The position numbers and the translations under genes are program-made. DNA of 64,000 nucleotides from an uncultured Lachnospiraceae bacterium (GTDB lineage Bacteria > Bacillota > Clostridia > Lachnospirales > Lachnospiraceae). Shown in pieces: positions 33,171 to 42,460 of the stretch (its first letter is position 1; each line of letters opens with the position of its first letter). The notes below the pieces were generated by a model. That model made no database searches. It was not told where the DNA came from and saw nothing but the letters and a program-made list of their open reading frames with translations. The stretch spans positions 1-64,000 of the forward strand of contig CAJUSS010000004.1 in the NCBI GenBank assembly GCA_910588895.1, in the 5' to 3' direction.

Positions 33171-35207
33171 TCAAAGGGCCCGTTTGAACTTTTTCTCCAG
33201 CTCATAGCGGCTCATAGAGACGATAGTGGGACGTCCGTGGGGACAGGCATAGGGGTTCTCCATATCCAGGAGCCGATCGATCAGAGCGTCCGCCTCTGCC
33301 GCAGACATGGTGTGGTTCCCCTTTACCGCTGCCTTGCAGGACATGGAGGCTACCTTCTCGTAGATACTGTCCCCTTCCTTTGTCTGAGCCTCCTCGCTAA
33401 GCCCGTCCAGCAGCTCTAAGAGCAGTTCCTTCTTCCCCACCGAAAAAAGATCTGCCGGGACCCCGCGCACAGCATATTCCCGTCCGCCGAAAGGCTCGAT
33501 CTCAAAGCCGATCCCATTAAAATACGTCATATAGCGCTCCATCAGCACGCCCTCGGATCCACTCAGGGTCAGGATGATCGGCGGGCTGACCATCTGCGTG
33601 GTGCAGCTCCTGGTCTTCAGCGCGTTCATGGTCTTCTCGAACAGCACCTTTTCATGGGCGGCATGCTGATCGATGATAAAAAGCTGCTGGCCATACTCGA
33701 TCAGCCAGTAGGTGCCAAAAAGCTGCCCGATCAGCCGATGCTTTTCCCGCGCCTTTTTTCCAAGGAACCGGTCGTCGAACAGCTCGATCTGGACGGCAGA
33801 GGCATCCTGTGGTCCAAAGGCCGCCCCCGGTCCAGGCAGATCCGCCAAAGCTCCATTCTTTTCCTTTGCCTGTCCCTTCTCTCCAAGCTCCTCCCTTCTC
33901 TCCACAGGCTCGGACCGGGACGGTCCTGTAGGAGCGCCCTGATCTGAGCCTGTGGGAGCGCCTGCATACGTCTGCCCGACCCGCTCCGACCGCAGTGGGT
34001 TCAGCTTCCTCTCTCCAGAAGGGCCGTTAAGCCTTCTGTCCTCCTTTAAGAACCCGTCCTCCGGCATAGAGGTCAGCTGCTTTAACGTCTGTTCATATAG
34101 TCCGATCCGCTTTTTCTCAAAGGGTTCCGGGCTTACGGCAAGCTTTTGGCTCTTTTCCTGTGCCTCCCGGCCCTTAGCCGCTGGATCCTTCTTTTCCAGC
34201 TCCACCTGGGGGATCAGCTCCTTGTGGGACAGCGCCTGGGAGATGGCCTGGTAGATCGTCTTATACACCAGCTCCCCGTCTGAAAACCGCAGTTCCATCT
34301 TGGCCGGATGGACGTTCACATCCAGCGTTTCCTGGTCGATCCTAAGATGCAGCATCACAAAGGGATACTTGTGCTGCATCATAAAGGGCTTGTAGGCCTC
34401 CTCTATCGCCTTTGCCACGATGTTGCTCTTGATATAGCGGCCGTTGATGAAATAGTTTTCCATGTTCCGGTTGCTCCTGGCGATCACCGGCTTTCCGATC
34501 GCCCCTTGGATCCGGATATCCCCCGCCGCGGCCTCCACATCCAGGAGGTTGGAGGCGATCTCCCGGCCAAAGATCGTATAGATCATGTCCCTTAAGCTGC
34601 CGTTGCCAGAGGTGTGGAGCTTGTTCTGGTTATTCTGTATAAAGCGGATGGAGATGTCCGGCCGGGAAAGGGCGATCTTCTCCACCAGCTCCGCTACATG
34701 TGCGCCCTCCGTGGCCGCGGTCTTCAAAAACTTCTTCCGGGCGGGCACATTGTAAAATAAGTTCCGGGCGATGAAGGTGGTGCCGCCAGGCGCACCTACC
34801 TCCTCCAGGCTCTTTTCCTCCCCGCCCTCGATCTGATACCGGGATCCGGTCAGCGTATCGGTGGGCTTGGTGATCAGCTCCACCTGGGAGACCGCGGCGA
34901 TGCTGGCCAGCGCCTCTCCTCTGAACCCTAAGGAGGAAACAGTCATCAAGTCCTCCACGGACCGGATCTTGCTGGTGGCATGGCGCTTAAAGGCCAGACG
35001 GATCTGCTCCCTTTCGATCCCGCAGCCATTATCCGTTACCCGGATAAAGGAGACTCCCCCGTCCTTGATCTCCACGGTGATGGCCGTAGCCTTGGCGTCG
35101 ATGGCATTTTCCAAAAGCTCCTTCACCACAGAAGCGGGGCGCTCCACCACCTCTCCGGCGGCGATCTTATCGATCGTATCTTTATCCAATACGGTGATCT
35201 CTGGCAT
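33171..35207 (-). CDS. mutL: DNA mismatch repair protein MutL
   Basis: Links MutS mismatch recognition to strand incision. The GHKL ATPase domain (1-330) shows ELLENAIDAKAT, DNGCGI and GFRGEALASIA. A long variable linker (about 340-470, rich in Gly/Pro/Arg/Glu) joins the C-terminal dimer domain with the endonuclease motif DQHAAHEKVLFE and CPHGRPT, so this is the nicking type of MutL found where MutH is absent. 678 aa. It follows mutS by six bases, with GGGAGGG before its ATG. Confidence 0.97.
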   Translation of the reverse strand: MPEITVLDKDTIDKIAAGEVVERPASVVKELLENAIDAKATAITVEIKDGGVSFIRVTDNGCGIEREQIRLAFKRHATSKIRSVEDLMTVSSLGFRGEALASIAAVSQVELITKPTDTLTGSRYQIEGGEEKSLEEVGAPGGTTFIARNLFYNVPARKKFLKTAATEGAHVAELVEKIALSRPDISIRFIQNNQNKLHTSGNGSLRDMIYTIFGREIASNLLDVEAAAGDIRIQGAIGKPVIARSNRNMENYFINGRYIKSNIVAKAIEEAYKPFMMQHKYPFVMLHLRIDQETLDVNVHPAKMELRFSDGELVYKTIYQAISQALSHKELIPQVELEKKDPAAKGREAQEKSQKLAVSPEPFEKKRIGLYEQTLKQLTSMPEDGFLKEDRRLNGPSGERKLNPLRSERVGQTYAGAPTGSDQGAPTGPSRSEPVERREELGEKGQAKEKNGALADLPGPGAAFGPQDASAVQIELFDDRFLGKKAREKHRLIGQLFGTYWLIEYGQQLFIIDQHAAHEKVLFEKTMNALKTRSCTTQMVSPPIILTLSGSEGVLMERYMTYFNGIGFEIEPFGGREYAVRGVPADLFSVGKKELLLELLDGLSEEAQTKEGDSIYEKVASMSCKAAVKGNHTMSAAEADALIDRLLDMENPYACPHGRPTIVSMSRYELEKKFKRAL

Positions 35208-35213
35208 GGACGT

Positions 35214-37871
35214 TTATCCCTCCCATCGGTTCTTTAGCTTCGTCTGCAGCCGGTATAAGGTGTTCAGGGCATCGATCGGGGTCATGCAGGAAAGCTCTAG
35301 CTCCCCCAGCTCCCGGATGATATCGTCATCCTTTACAGTATCAAAAAAGGACATCTGCTGTAAGTCCACCTCATCCGGCTTTGCCACTGCCTTCCGCTGG
35401 GTCACCGTGGCATTGACCTGGGCGATCTCCTTGGCTCTGGCCGTGATATCCGCCCCGCTAAGCTCCACTGCGATCTCCTTGGCCCTGGCGATCACCGAAG
35501 CCGGGACCCCGGCCAGCTTGGCCACCTGGATCCCGTAGCTCTTATCCGCCCCGCCCCGGACGATCTTCCGCAGGAACACGATATCATCCCCCTGCTCCTT
35601 TACCGCGATACAGTGGTTTTTCACGCCGCTTATGGTCCCTTCCAGCTCGGTCAGCTCATGGTAATGGGTGGCGAACAAGGTCTTGGCGCCCAAGAGCTTT
35701 GTGCTGCTGATGTGCTCTACCACCGCCCAGGCGATCGAAAGGCCGTCAAAGGTGCTGGTGCCCCGCCCGATCTCATCTAAGACCAGCAGGCTGTTTTTGG
35801 TGGCGTTGCGCAGGATATTGGCCACCTCGGTCATCTCCACCATAAAGGTGCTCTGGCCGCTGGCCAGATCGTCGGAAGCGCCCACACGGGTAAAGATCCG
35901 GTCGCAGATCCCGATGTCGGCCTCCTGGGCCGGGACAAAGCTGCCGATCTGGGCCATCAGGACGATCAGCGCCACCTGGCGCATATAGGTGGATTTTCCG
36001 GCCATGTTGGGGCCGGTGATGATGGAGATCCGGTCCTTTCCATTATTTAAAGTGGTGTCATTGGCGATGAACTGGTCGTCCCGCATCATCCTCTCCACCA
36101 CCGGATGGCGGCCGTTCTTGATGTGGATCGTCCCCCGCTCATTGATCGAGGGCTTCACATAGTCATTCCGGGTAGCCACCGTGGACAAGGCGGCGAACAC
36201 ATCGATCCCGGCCACGGCCTTTGCGGTCTTCTGGATCCGCAGGACCTGGGAGGCGATCTGGTCCCGGACTTGGCAGAACAGCTCGTATTCTAAGGAGACC
36301 AGCTTCTCCTCCGCGCCCATGATGATATCCTCTAGATTTTTCAGCTCATCCGAGGTAAAACGCTCGCCGTTCACCAGGGTCTGCTTCCGGATGAAATGCG
36401 CCGGGACCTGGTCCTTAAAGGAATTGCTCACCTCGAAATAGTAGCCGAAGACCTTGTTGAACTTGATCTTCAGGTTCTTGATCTTGGTGGCCTCCTTTTC
36501 CTTGGCCTCCAGCTGGGCCAGCCAGGTCTTCCCCTCGGTCTTGGCGTGGCGGAGCTTATCCGCCTCCTCATGGAAGCCCTCCCGGATCATCCCTCCGTCC
36601 CGGATCGAGATGGGCGGCTCCTCCACGATCGCCTGCTCCACCAGCTCCTTTAAGTCCTCCAGAGGATCTAGCTCCTCCCCCAGGGTCTTTAAGAGGGGGC
36701 TGACGGAGTCCTTTAAGAGGCCCTTGATATGGGGGATCATGGCAAGGGAGTTTTTAAAGGCCAGAAGGTCCCTGGGGTTGGCGGTCTTATAGCTGATCCG
36801 CCCGATCAGGCGCTCCAGGTCATAGACCGCGTTAAGGTACTCCCGGATCTCCTCCCGAGAGATGTAGTTTAAGTTCAATTCCTGGACCGCCTCCTGGCGG
36901 GCTAAGATCTCCTCCTTGTGGATCAGGGGCTGCTCGATGAAGCTCCTAAGGAGCCTGGCCCCCATGGCGGTCCTGGTCTTATCCAGGACCCAGAGCAAGG
37001 TCCCCTTCTTCTGCTTTTCCCGCATGGTCTCCACCAGCTCTAGGTTCCGCCTGGTGGCCGCGTCGATCACCATATATTGGCCTACCTGATAGGGGGTGAT
37101 GGTGGTCAGATGCTCCAACGTGCTCTTCTGGGTCTCGTACAGATACTGCATCACACAGCCCGCCGCGATCACCCCGGCGTCCAAGTCCGCCAGCCCCAGG
37201 CCGTCCAAGCTGCCCACATGGTAATGCTCCCGCAGGATCTTCCGGCAGGTCTCGTCCTCGAAAAAGCGGCTGTCCAAGGCCGAGAGGGACACCTGATACC
37301 GCTCCTTTAAGCCCTCCACGTCCACGCCGGACACATAGAAGGCATCATTGCAGATGATCTCCGAGGGGGAGAATTTATTGATCTCGTCGAAAAGGTCCCG
37401 CTCCGAGTGGACCTCGGTGACAAAGAAATCCCCGGTGGTGATATCCGCCGACGCGATCCCAAAGCATTCGCCCAGATAGACGATCCCGGACAGATAATTG
37501 TTCTTTTCTTCATCTAATGCCTGGGCGCTGGTGATGGTCCCCGGGGTCACCACCCGGATCACCTCCCGCTTCACCAGGCCCTTGGCCTGCTTAGGGTCCT
37601 CCATCTGCTCGGCGATCGCCACCTTGAACCCCTTCTGCACCAGCTTATTAAGATAGGAGTCCACCGCATGGAAAGGGACGCCACACATGGGCGCCCGCTC
37701 CTCTAAGCCGCAGTCTTTTCCGGTCAGGGTGATCTCCAGGGCCTTCGACGCGGTCAGTGCATCCTCAAAGAACATCTCATAAAAATCACCCAGACGGTAG
37801 AACAGGATACAATCCGGATACTGCTTTTTGGTCTCCAGGTATTGGGTCATCATTGGGGTCATGCCAGCCAT
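35214..37871 (-). CDS. mutS: DNA mismatch repair protein MutS
   Basis: Recognises mispaired and unpaired bases. The mismatch domain has the Phe-x-Glu motif within the N-terminal FYRLGDFYEMFFEDA; the ATPase domain has Walker A TGPNMAGKSTYMRQ, LLVLDEIGRGTSTFDG and the ATHYHELTELE switch. 885 aa is typical. I start at the ATG at 37871, eight bases after AGAGAGG; the 14-codon extension upstream is unlike the family. One transcript miaB-mutS-mutL is likely. Confidence 0.97.
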   Translation of the reverse strand: MAGMTPMMTQYLETKKQYPDCILFYRLGDFYEMFFEDALTASKALEITLTGKDCGLEERAPMCGVPFHAVDSYLNKLVQKGFKVAIAEQMEDPKQAKGLVKREVIRVVTPGTITSAQALDEEKNNYLSGIVYLGECFGIASADITTGDFFVTEVHSERDLFDEINKFSPSEIICNDAFYVSGVDVEGLKERYQVSLSALDSRFFEDETCRKILREHYHVGSLDGLGLADLDAGVIAAGCVMQYLYETQKSTLEHLTTITPYQVGQYMVIDAATRRNLELVETMREKQKKGTLLWVLDKTRTAMGARLLRSFIEQPLIHKEEILARQEAVQELNLNYISREEIREYLNAVYDLERLIGRISYKTANPRDLLAFKNSLAMIPHIKGLLKDSVSPLLKTLGEELDPLEDLKELVEQAIVEEPPISIRDGGMIREGFHEEADKLRHAKTEGKTWLAQLEAKEKEATKIKNLKIKFNKVFGYYFEVSNSFKDQVPAHFIRKQTLVNGERFTSDELKNLEDIIMGAEEKLVSLEYELFCQVRDQIASQVLRIQKTAKAVAGIDVFAALSTVATRNDYVKPSINERGTIHIKNGRHPVVERMMRDDQFIANDTTLNNGKDRISIITGPNMAGKSTYMRQVALIVLMAQIGSFVPAQEADIGICDRIFTRVGASDDLASGQSTFMVEMTEVANILRNATKNSLLVLDEIGRGTSTFDGLSIAWAVVEHISSTKLLGAKTLFATHYHELTELEGTISGVKNHCIAVKEQGDDIVFLRKIVRGGADKSYGIQVAKLAGVPASVIARAKEIAVELSGADITARAKEIAQVNATVTQRKAVAKPDEVDLQQMSFFDTVKDDDIIRELGELELSCMTPIDALNTLYRLQTKLKNRWEG

Positions 37872-37952
37872 GGGGGATACCTCTCTTCTTTTGCGTGTTT
37901 TGTGGGGTGTCATATAGCATAAGGTCCGCTCCGAACGGGCTGTGTCACAACG

Positions 37953-37972
37953 GGGACGCGCTCTCGCTCCGG
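37953..37972 (+). repeat. Dispersed intergenic repeat, short copy C
   Basis: GGGACGCGCTCTCGCTCCGG equals 48219-48238 at 19 of 20 bases. It lies in the mutS-miaB gap (37872-38011), which shows no gene, and part of the flank (GGGCTGTGTCACAAC) recalls the flank of copy A. Confidence 0.55.
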
Positions 37973-38011
37973 TGTTTTGGAGGGGACGCTTGTGAAGGAA
38001 AAGCTATTTTT

Positions 38012-39475
38012 TTACATGAGGGACCCCATGTAATAAAAGCCTTTAAACGCATCCAGGTGTACATGGACGATCTTCCCGATCAGGGATGGATCCCCGGGGA
38101 AGTGGACGATGGTGTTGTTCGACAGGCGGCCGGTCATCAGGGTGGGGTCATGGTCGTTGATCTCTTCTACCAGGACTTTTTCGGTCTGTCCAAGCTGACG
38201 GCCGGAGTTTTTGGAGCCGGAGGCCTGGACGACTTTCAGGAGACGGTCGAAGCGGTCTTTGACCACATCCGGGGGCACCTGATCCTCCATGGAGGCGGCG
38301 GGAGTGCCGGTCCGTTTGGAGTAGATGAAGGTGAAGGCGCTGTCAAAGCCCACCTGCTCTATCACATCGATGGTCTCTAAAAAGTCCTCCTCGGTCTCGC
38401 CTGGGAAGCCCACTATGATGTCGGTGGTCAGGGAGATCTGGGGGATGGCTTCCTTGATCTTAAAGGCCAGCTCCAGATAGCGTTCCTTGGTGTATCGCCG
38501 GTTCATCCGCTCTAAGACCTTGCTGCTGCCGGACTGTAGGGGGAGATGGAGGTGGGGGCAGATCTTCTTGGACCTGGCCATCACATGGATCAGCTCATCG
38601 GAGAGATCCTTGGGGTGGGAGGTCATGAAACGGATCCGCTCCAGTCCGGGGATCTTCTCCACCTGCTCTAGGAGCTGGGCAAAGGAGATGGGATGGGCAA
38701 GGGTCTTGCCATAGGAGTTCACGTTCTGCCCTAAGAGCATCACCTCCACCACGCCGTCGGCCACCAACCCCTGGATCTCCCTTATGATCTCCTCCGGGTC
38801 CCGGCTCCGCTCCCGTCCCCGCACATAAGGGACGATGCAGTAGCTGCAGAAATTGTTGCAGCCGAACATGATGTTCACGCCGGATTTAAAGGGATATTTC
38901 CGTTCAGAGGGCAGGTCCTCCACCACCTGATCCGTGTCCTCCCAGACCTCCACCACCATCCGGCGGCTGTTTAAGCACTGGTATAAAAGCTCGGCCAGAC
39001 GGTAGATATTGTGGGTGCCGAAGACCAGATCCACAAAGGGATAGCTGGCCTTGATCTTTGCCACCTCCTCTGCCTCCTGCATCATGCAGCCGCAGACGGC
39101 GATCATGCGCTCCGGATCCTTCTTCTTCCTGGCCCCAGCCTGGCCTAAGCGGCCATAGAGGCGCTGGTTGGCGTTCTCCCGGACCGTACAGGTGTTAAAA
39201 AGGAGGAAGTCCGCCGCCTCCTCTCCTGCCTCTCCAAATCCGGCGGACCTTAAGATCCCGGCCAGCTTTTCTGAATCGTGGGCGTTCATCTGGCAGCCAA
39301 AGGTCTGGGTGCAGGCGGTGGGGCGGCGTCCCTTTTTCTGCTCGAAGGCACGGACCCACTCCTGGCATCTTGCCATGAAATGATATTGACGGGCCGGTTC
39401 CTCTATGGGCGGCTCTGCGGCTATCTCTATTTTATCTAGATCGATCTCGTTATCATGCGAAGCTCCATTATACAT
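38012..39475 (-). CDS. miaB: tRNA methylthiotransferase MiaB
   Basis: Radical-SAM enzyme that adds a methylthio group to i6A37 of tRNA. The UPF0004 domain (with TFGCQMNAHDSEK) carries the three cysteines of the auxiliary cluster, CNNFCSYC holds the radical-SAM 4Fe-4S cluster, TTDIIVGFPGETEEDF is conserved, and the C-terminal TRAM domain binds tRNA. 487 aa. It is first in the miaB-mutS-mutL run; MiaA at 30746 makes its substrate. Confidence 0.96.
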   Translation of the reverse strand: MYNGASHDNEIDLDKIEIAAEPPIEEPARQYHFMARCQEWVRAFEQKKGRRPTACTQTFGCQMNAHDSEKLAGILRSAGFGEAGEEAADFLLFNTCTVRENANQRLYGRLGQAGARKKKDPERMIAVCGCMMQEAEEVAKIKASYPFVDLVFGTHNIYRLAELLYQCLNSRRMVVEVWEDTDQVVEDLPSERKYPFKSGVNIMFGCNNFCSYCIVPYVRGRERSRDPEEIIREIQGLVADGVVEVMLLGQNVNSYGKTLAHPISFAQLLEQVEKIPGLERIRFMTSHPKDLSDELIHVMARSKKICPHLHLPLQSGSSKVLERMNRRYTKERYLELAFKIKEAIPQISLTTDIIVGFPGETEEDFLETIDVIEQVGFDSAFTFIYSKRTGTPAASMEDQVPPDVVKDRFDRLLKVVQASGSKNSGRQLGQTEKVLVEEINDHDPTLMTGRLSNNTIVHFPGDPSLIGKIVHVHLDAFKGFYYMGSLM

Positions 39476-39541
39476 TTTCTCTTGATCTTTTCCTTTTCTA
39501 TCTTTCTTTCATATGATCATTAAAGACAAGCGCGTTTTTTC

Positions 39542-39569
39542 ATTATAGCATAAAAAATCCAGATCGCAA
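39542..39569 (-). promoter_or_regulatory. Promoter of miaB-mutS-mutL
   Basis: Minus strand TTGCGA (39569-39564), 16-base spacer, perfect TATAAT (39547-39542), about 65 bases before the miaB ATG. Confidence 0.7.
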
Positions 39570-39586
39570 ACCCCAAAAGCGAGCGT

Positions 39587-41848
39587 CTATACCTTCCCCA
39601 GCATACTGAGCAGCAGATAGGACGCCGGATATCGCTCTTCAAGTTCCGTTTCCGTATATCGCTCCGCCAGGCGCAGCGCGTTGCTCTTGAACGCGCTGTA
39701 CCACAGCTGTCCGGTACGCACTCCGTCCGCAGGCAGATCGGGCATGAGCGGCCCTTCGCCCCAGCCGGTGGCGATATCCTCGCACACCTCCATCATGATC
39801 TGACCGGCCAGTCCGTCCTCACTGCCCGCCTCGAACCGGTCAAAGCAGTATCGCAGGGTGTATTGGCCATAATAGGTCAGCTCCCGGTACTCGGTGGGAT
39901 GTTCCTTGATATACGCCCCTGGATCCGAGGACTGGGCAGGGCTGCTGCAGATCGTTCTGATGAGCCTTTCGATCTCCTGACCGGTATCCAGTCCCGTGGA
40001 CGCTACCGCCTGGGCACGGCACTCCTGTATCTGCTGAAGGACGAACTTCTGGCTGTCCATGCCGTCCTGGGCAATGTGAGCCGGGAACTTTTCACGGATA
40101 TCCTGCGCATGATCACCGCCGTCCCTGGGTTCCCAGTATCCTGTCAACGTATAGCCGCGCTCATCCAAGTCAAAGGAGATCGCCACAGGGACATGGCTGC
40201 CTCTGCCAACTTCCAGACCGTCATCCGTCACCTTGTACTCCTCGTATAGCGCCCACCCGTAATAGGTGACCGTATGGGTGCTGCTCCCCGCCAATGGTGT
40301 GCCGGAGAGTGTTTCCAATGTAATGAAGCTGCAGCAGGCCGCATCATACTCCTGCGACCAGGGAGACTTGTTATGCGCTATGATCGCCTGACGGATAGCG
40401 GCCTGTTCTTCGGAAAGCGTAGGCGCGACTATATCCGGATCGACCGTGGTCGGCGTAGGGGCGGCAACGTCCGGTTCACTCTTGATCGATGTAGCTGTCC
40501 CCTCGTCCGGCTCACTCGTGATCGGTGTAGCCGTGTCTTCGATGGGGCTCACCGGAACACCCTCCGGCCCCGGCATGGCGTGGATGTCGCTGATGGACCC
40601 CTGGTCTTCCGCCCGCGATGTGTCGATCTCCAGTGAGTCCTCCCACGATACCACCCTCACGCTATAGACCGTACCGAACTGGGCCGGATAGCTCTCCAGG
40701 ATAGTGCCGTCATAGGTGATCTCCAGAACGTCCCCTACCTGAGGCTCAGGGGACGGGGACATATCCGTGACATCTGTGATAGGGACACGGAACAGATCGC
40801 TGGAGGACAGTTCCCAGGAACCCTCCACAGGCGCGGCCAGGAAGGCGCGATCTTCAACTTCCGTGATCCGCGCCTGGACCGTATGCAGCTCTTGGGGAAG
40901 GTCCCCCTTCGGATCCGTCGCGAAACACACGGTCACCACCGCACAGGCGATGACAGCCGCAACCATGACCCAAAACGCCGGCTTTTTGTAACCCAACACG
41001 TTCTTCACCCGTTCTTTTACACTGATCTCTCCAAAGGCCAGTGGGCAGACCGTTACCAGCCGCCGCCCGGTACTGCACGCAAGCAGAGCGGCGGAGTACT
41101 GCTTCCTTCCATCCAGATCCATCTGCCGGATGACTTTTTCATCACAAGCCAGCTCGATATCCCGACACAGCAGCACATAAGCCACCCAGCACAGCGGGTT
41201 GTACCAGTGGACTGTCAGGATCAGAAAGCCCATGGGCTTCCACCAGTGGTCATGCCTTGCCAGATGGGCCTTCTCATGAGCGATCACCGGCTCCATAGCC
41301 ATCCCGTCCATACTGGAAGGCAGATAGATCTTGGGCCGGACCAGTCCCAGGATGAACGGGGATCTCACCTGGTCGCACAGAAAGATGTTCTCCCCATAGG
41401 GTATCCTTTCCGCAACGCTTTTGCGTACTTGCCCATAGCTGATCGCAGCATATAGCAACATGGCGGCGATACCGATGATCCAGATCACCGACATCATAAA
41501 GGTCCAGACATAGAGTGGGTTGACGCTGGCCGCCGGATCCGGCGCAAAGGTCTCACCCAGGACAGCGTTGACCGCGTGGCTGACAGCGGGGATACCGCTC
41601 TGGATGGCAGGCGTCTCATATTGGATGTTATGGATGTCAAATGTCTCGGCACTGGGGATCAGGCTCCATGGGCTCTCGAAGGAGAAGGGGACCGCCAACC
41701 GCAGCGCCACGATCCCCCACAAAAGAACGACGATCCATCTCGGTGTCTTTTTCAACAGAGACCGGAACAGCACGACCGCCAAGATCAGCCAGCTGGCGGC
41801 AATGCTCACGTTCAGTGTTTTCAGGAATAGTCCGACCATATCATCCAC
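39587..41848 (-). CDS. BlaR1-type M56 membrane metalloprotease with unusual sensor
   Basis: Antirepressor-type sensor that, by analogy with BlaR1/MecR1, would be activated from outside and lead to cleavage of the BlaI repressor. Helices near 13-30, 38-55 and 110-137 and a fourth at about 293-312 flank the zinc protease with HEKAH (191-195) and IELACDE (near 231-237). The C-terminal external part of about 440 residues is not the penicillin-binding domain of BlaR1: I see no SxxK/SxN/KTG set. It has an acidic Pro/Thr linker with repeated TSEPDEGTAT/KSEPDVAAPT units, then an unrecognised domain. It overlaps blaI by eight bases. Confidence 0.85.
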   Translation of the reverse strand: MDDMVGLFLKTLNVSIAASWLILAVVLFRSLLKKTPRWIVVLLWGIVALRLAVPFSFESPWSLIPSAETFDIHNIQYETPAIQSGIPAVSHAVNAVLGETFAPDPAASVNPLYVWTFMMSVIWIIGIAAMLLYAAISYGQVRKSVAERIPYGENIFLCDQVRSPFILGLVRPKIYLPSSMDGMAMEPVIAHEKAHLARHDHWWKPMGFLILTVHWYNPLCWVAYVLLCRDIELACDEKVIRQMDLDGRKQYSAALLACSTGRRLVTVCPLAFGEISVKERVKNVLGYKKPAFWVMVAAVIACAVVTVCFATDPKGDLPQELHTVQARITEVEDRAFLAAPVEGSWELSSSDLFRVPITDVTDMSPSPEPQVGDVLEITYDGTILESYPAQFGTVYSVRVVSWEDSLEIDTSRAEDQGSISDIHAMPGPEGVPVSPIEDTATPITSEPDEGTATSIKSEPDVAAPTPTTVDPDIVAPTLSEEQAAIRQAIIAHNKSPWSQEYDAACCSFITLETLSGTPLAGSSTHTVTYYGWALYEEYKVTDDGLEVGRGSHVPVAISFDLDERGYTLTGYWEPRDGGDHAQDIREKFPAHIAQDGMDSQKFVLQQIQECRAQAVASTGLDTGQEIERLIRTICSSPAQSSDPGAYIKEHPTEYRELTYYGQYTLRYCFDRFEAGSEDGLAGQIMMEVCEDIATGWGEGPLMPDLPADGVRTGQLWYSAFKSNALRLAERYTETELEERYPASYLLLSMLGKV

Positions 41849-42200
41849 CTGCCTTATCGATCATTTCACGGATCTTAGCGATCTCCTCAGCTGTCAGCTT
41901 CTTTTCGCTGGTAAACGCGGCAAGGAAAGCCGGGAGAGAACCCGCAAAGGTCTCATCCACATACTTCTTGCTATGACGGGCATAGAACGCCTGCCGGGAT
42001 ACGAGAGAGGTCACCACGCCGTTATTGTTCTGGAACAAGCCCTTGTCGCAGAGCCGATGCAGTACCGTGTATGTCGTTGTCCGTTTCCAGGTCAGTTTTT
42101 CCGCGGCCAATTTTGTAAGCTGGGCGGATGTCACCGGCTCTCTCTCCCAGATGATGTCCGCAAAACGGGCCTCCACAGCCCCTAATTGGATCTCTGCCAT
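41841..42200 (-). CDS. blaI: BlaI/MecI-family repressor
   Basis: Winged-helix repressor that binds TACA/TGTA dyads and is inactivated by its partner protease. The 119-residue protein has the family core TSAQLTKLAAEKLTWKRTTTYTVLHRL for DNA binding and a C-terminal dimer part ending LTAEEIAKIREMIDKAGG. A perfect palindrome covers its promoter, so it controls itself and the blaR1-like gene. No beta-lactamase is nearby; other targets would be elsewhere. Confidence 0.92.
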   Translation of the reverse strand: MAEIQLGAVEARFADIIWEREPVTSAQLTKLAAEKLTWKRTTTYTVLHRLCDKGLFQNNNGVVTSLVSRQAFYARHSKKYVDETFAGSLPAFLAAFTSEKKLTAEEIAKIREMIDKAGG

Positions 42201-42214
42201 AGGTATAGCCTCCT

Positions 42215-42257
42215 GTCTACATAGTGTAGTCTTATGTATAGACTACACTATGTAGAC
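42215..42257. promoter_or_regulatory. BlaI operator: 18-bp perfect palindrome
   Basis: GTCTACATAGTGTAGTCT (42215-42232) is repeated inverted and without mismatch at 42240-42257. Each arm contains CTACA..TGTAG, the BlaI/MecI dyad, so two repressor dimers could bind side by side just before the blaI ribosome site. Confidence 0.85.
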
Positions 42258-42262
42258 ACATT

Positions 42263-42268
42263 TGTCAA
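42263..42268 (-). promoter_or_regulatory. -35 element of blaI-blaR1 promoter
   Basis: Perfect TTGACA on the minus strand, directly upstream of the operator; the -10 (TAGTCT, 17 bases on, or TATACA) falls inside the palindrome, so repressor and polymerase must compete. The plus strand just beyond holds only a 20-codon frame (42282-42344) with no ribosome site. Confidence 0.65.
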
Positions 42269-42390
42269 GCAAGCTATAAAAATGACGACCGAAGAGATCG
42301 TTGAGCTTTTAGACAAGATCGCAACAGCTAAGGATCAGAAATAAGCGTTAGCGGAGGCTTGTCACTCCGCTGTTTATCGTCAAAAGGGAA

Positions 42391-42416
42391 CTGTCGCGAT
42401 CTTGCGACAGCCCCCT
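42391..42416 (-). terminator. Terminator of glp operon
   Basis: CTGTCGC and GCGACAG pair around a 6-base loop (42391-42410). On the minus strand the stem is followed by TTCCCTTTTG. It ends the glpP-to-DUF1667 transcript. The stem shares CTGTCGC with the element at 8023. Confidence 0.55.
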
Positions 42417-42460
42417 CCTGTTCTTTTCTGGCCGTTCACGCGGCGTATCGGCCGTATGCC

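Noticed and set aside
42282..42344. 20-codon plus-strand frame MTTEEIVELLDKIATAKDQK
   Set aside because: Looks protein-like but has no Shine-Dalgarno, promoter or neighbour. Could be a remnant; too short to support.
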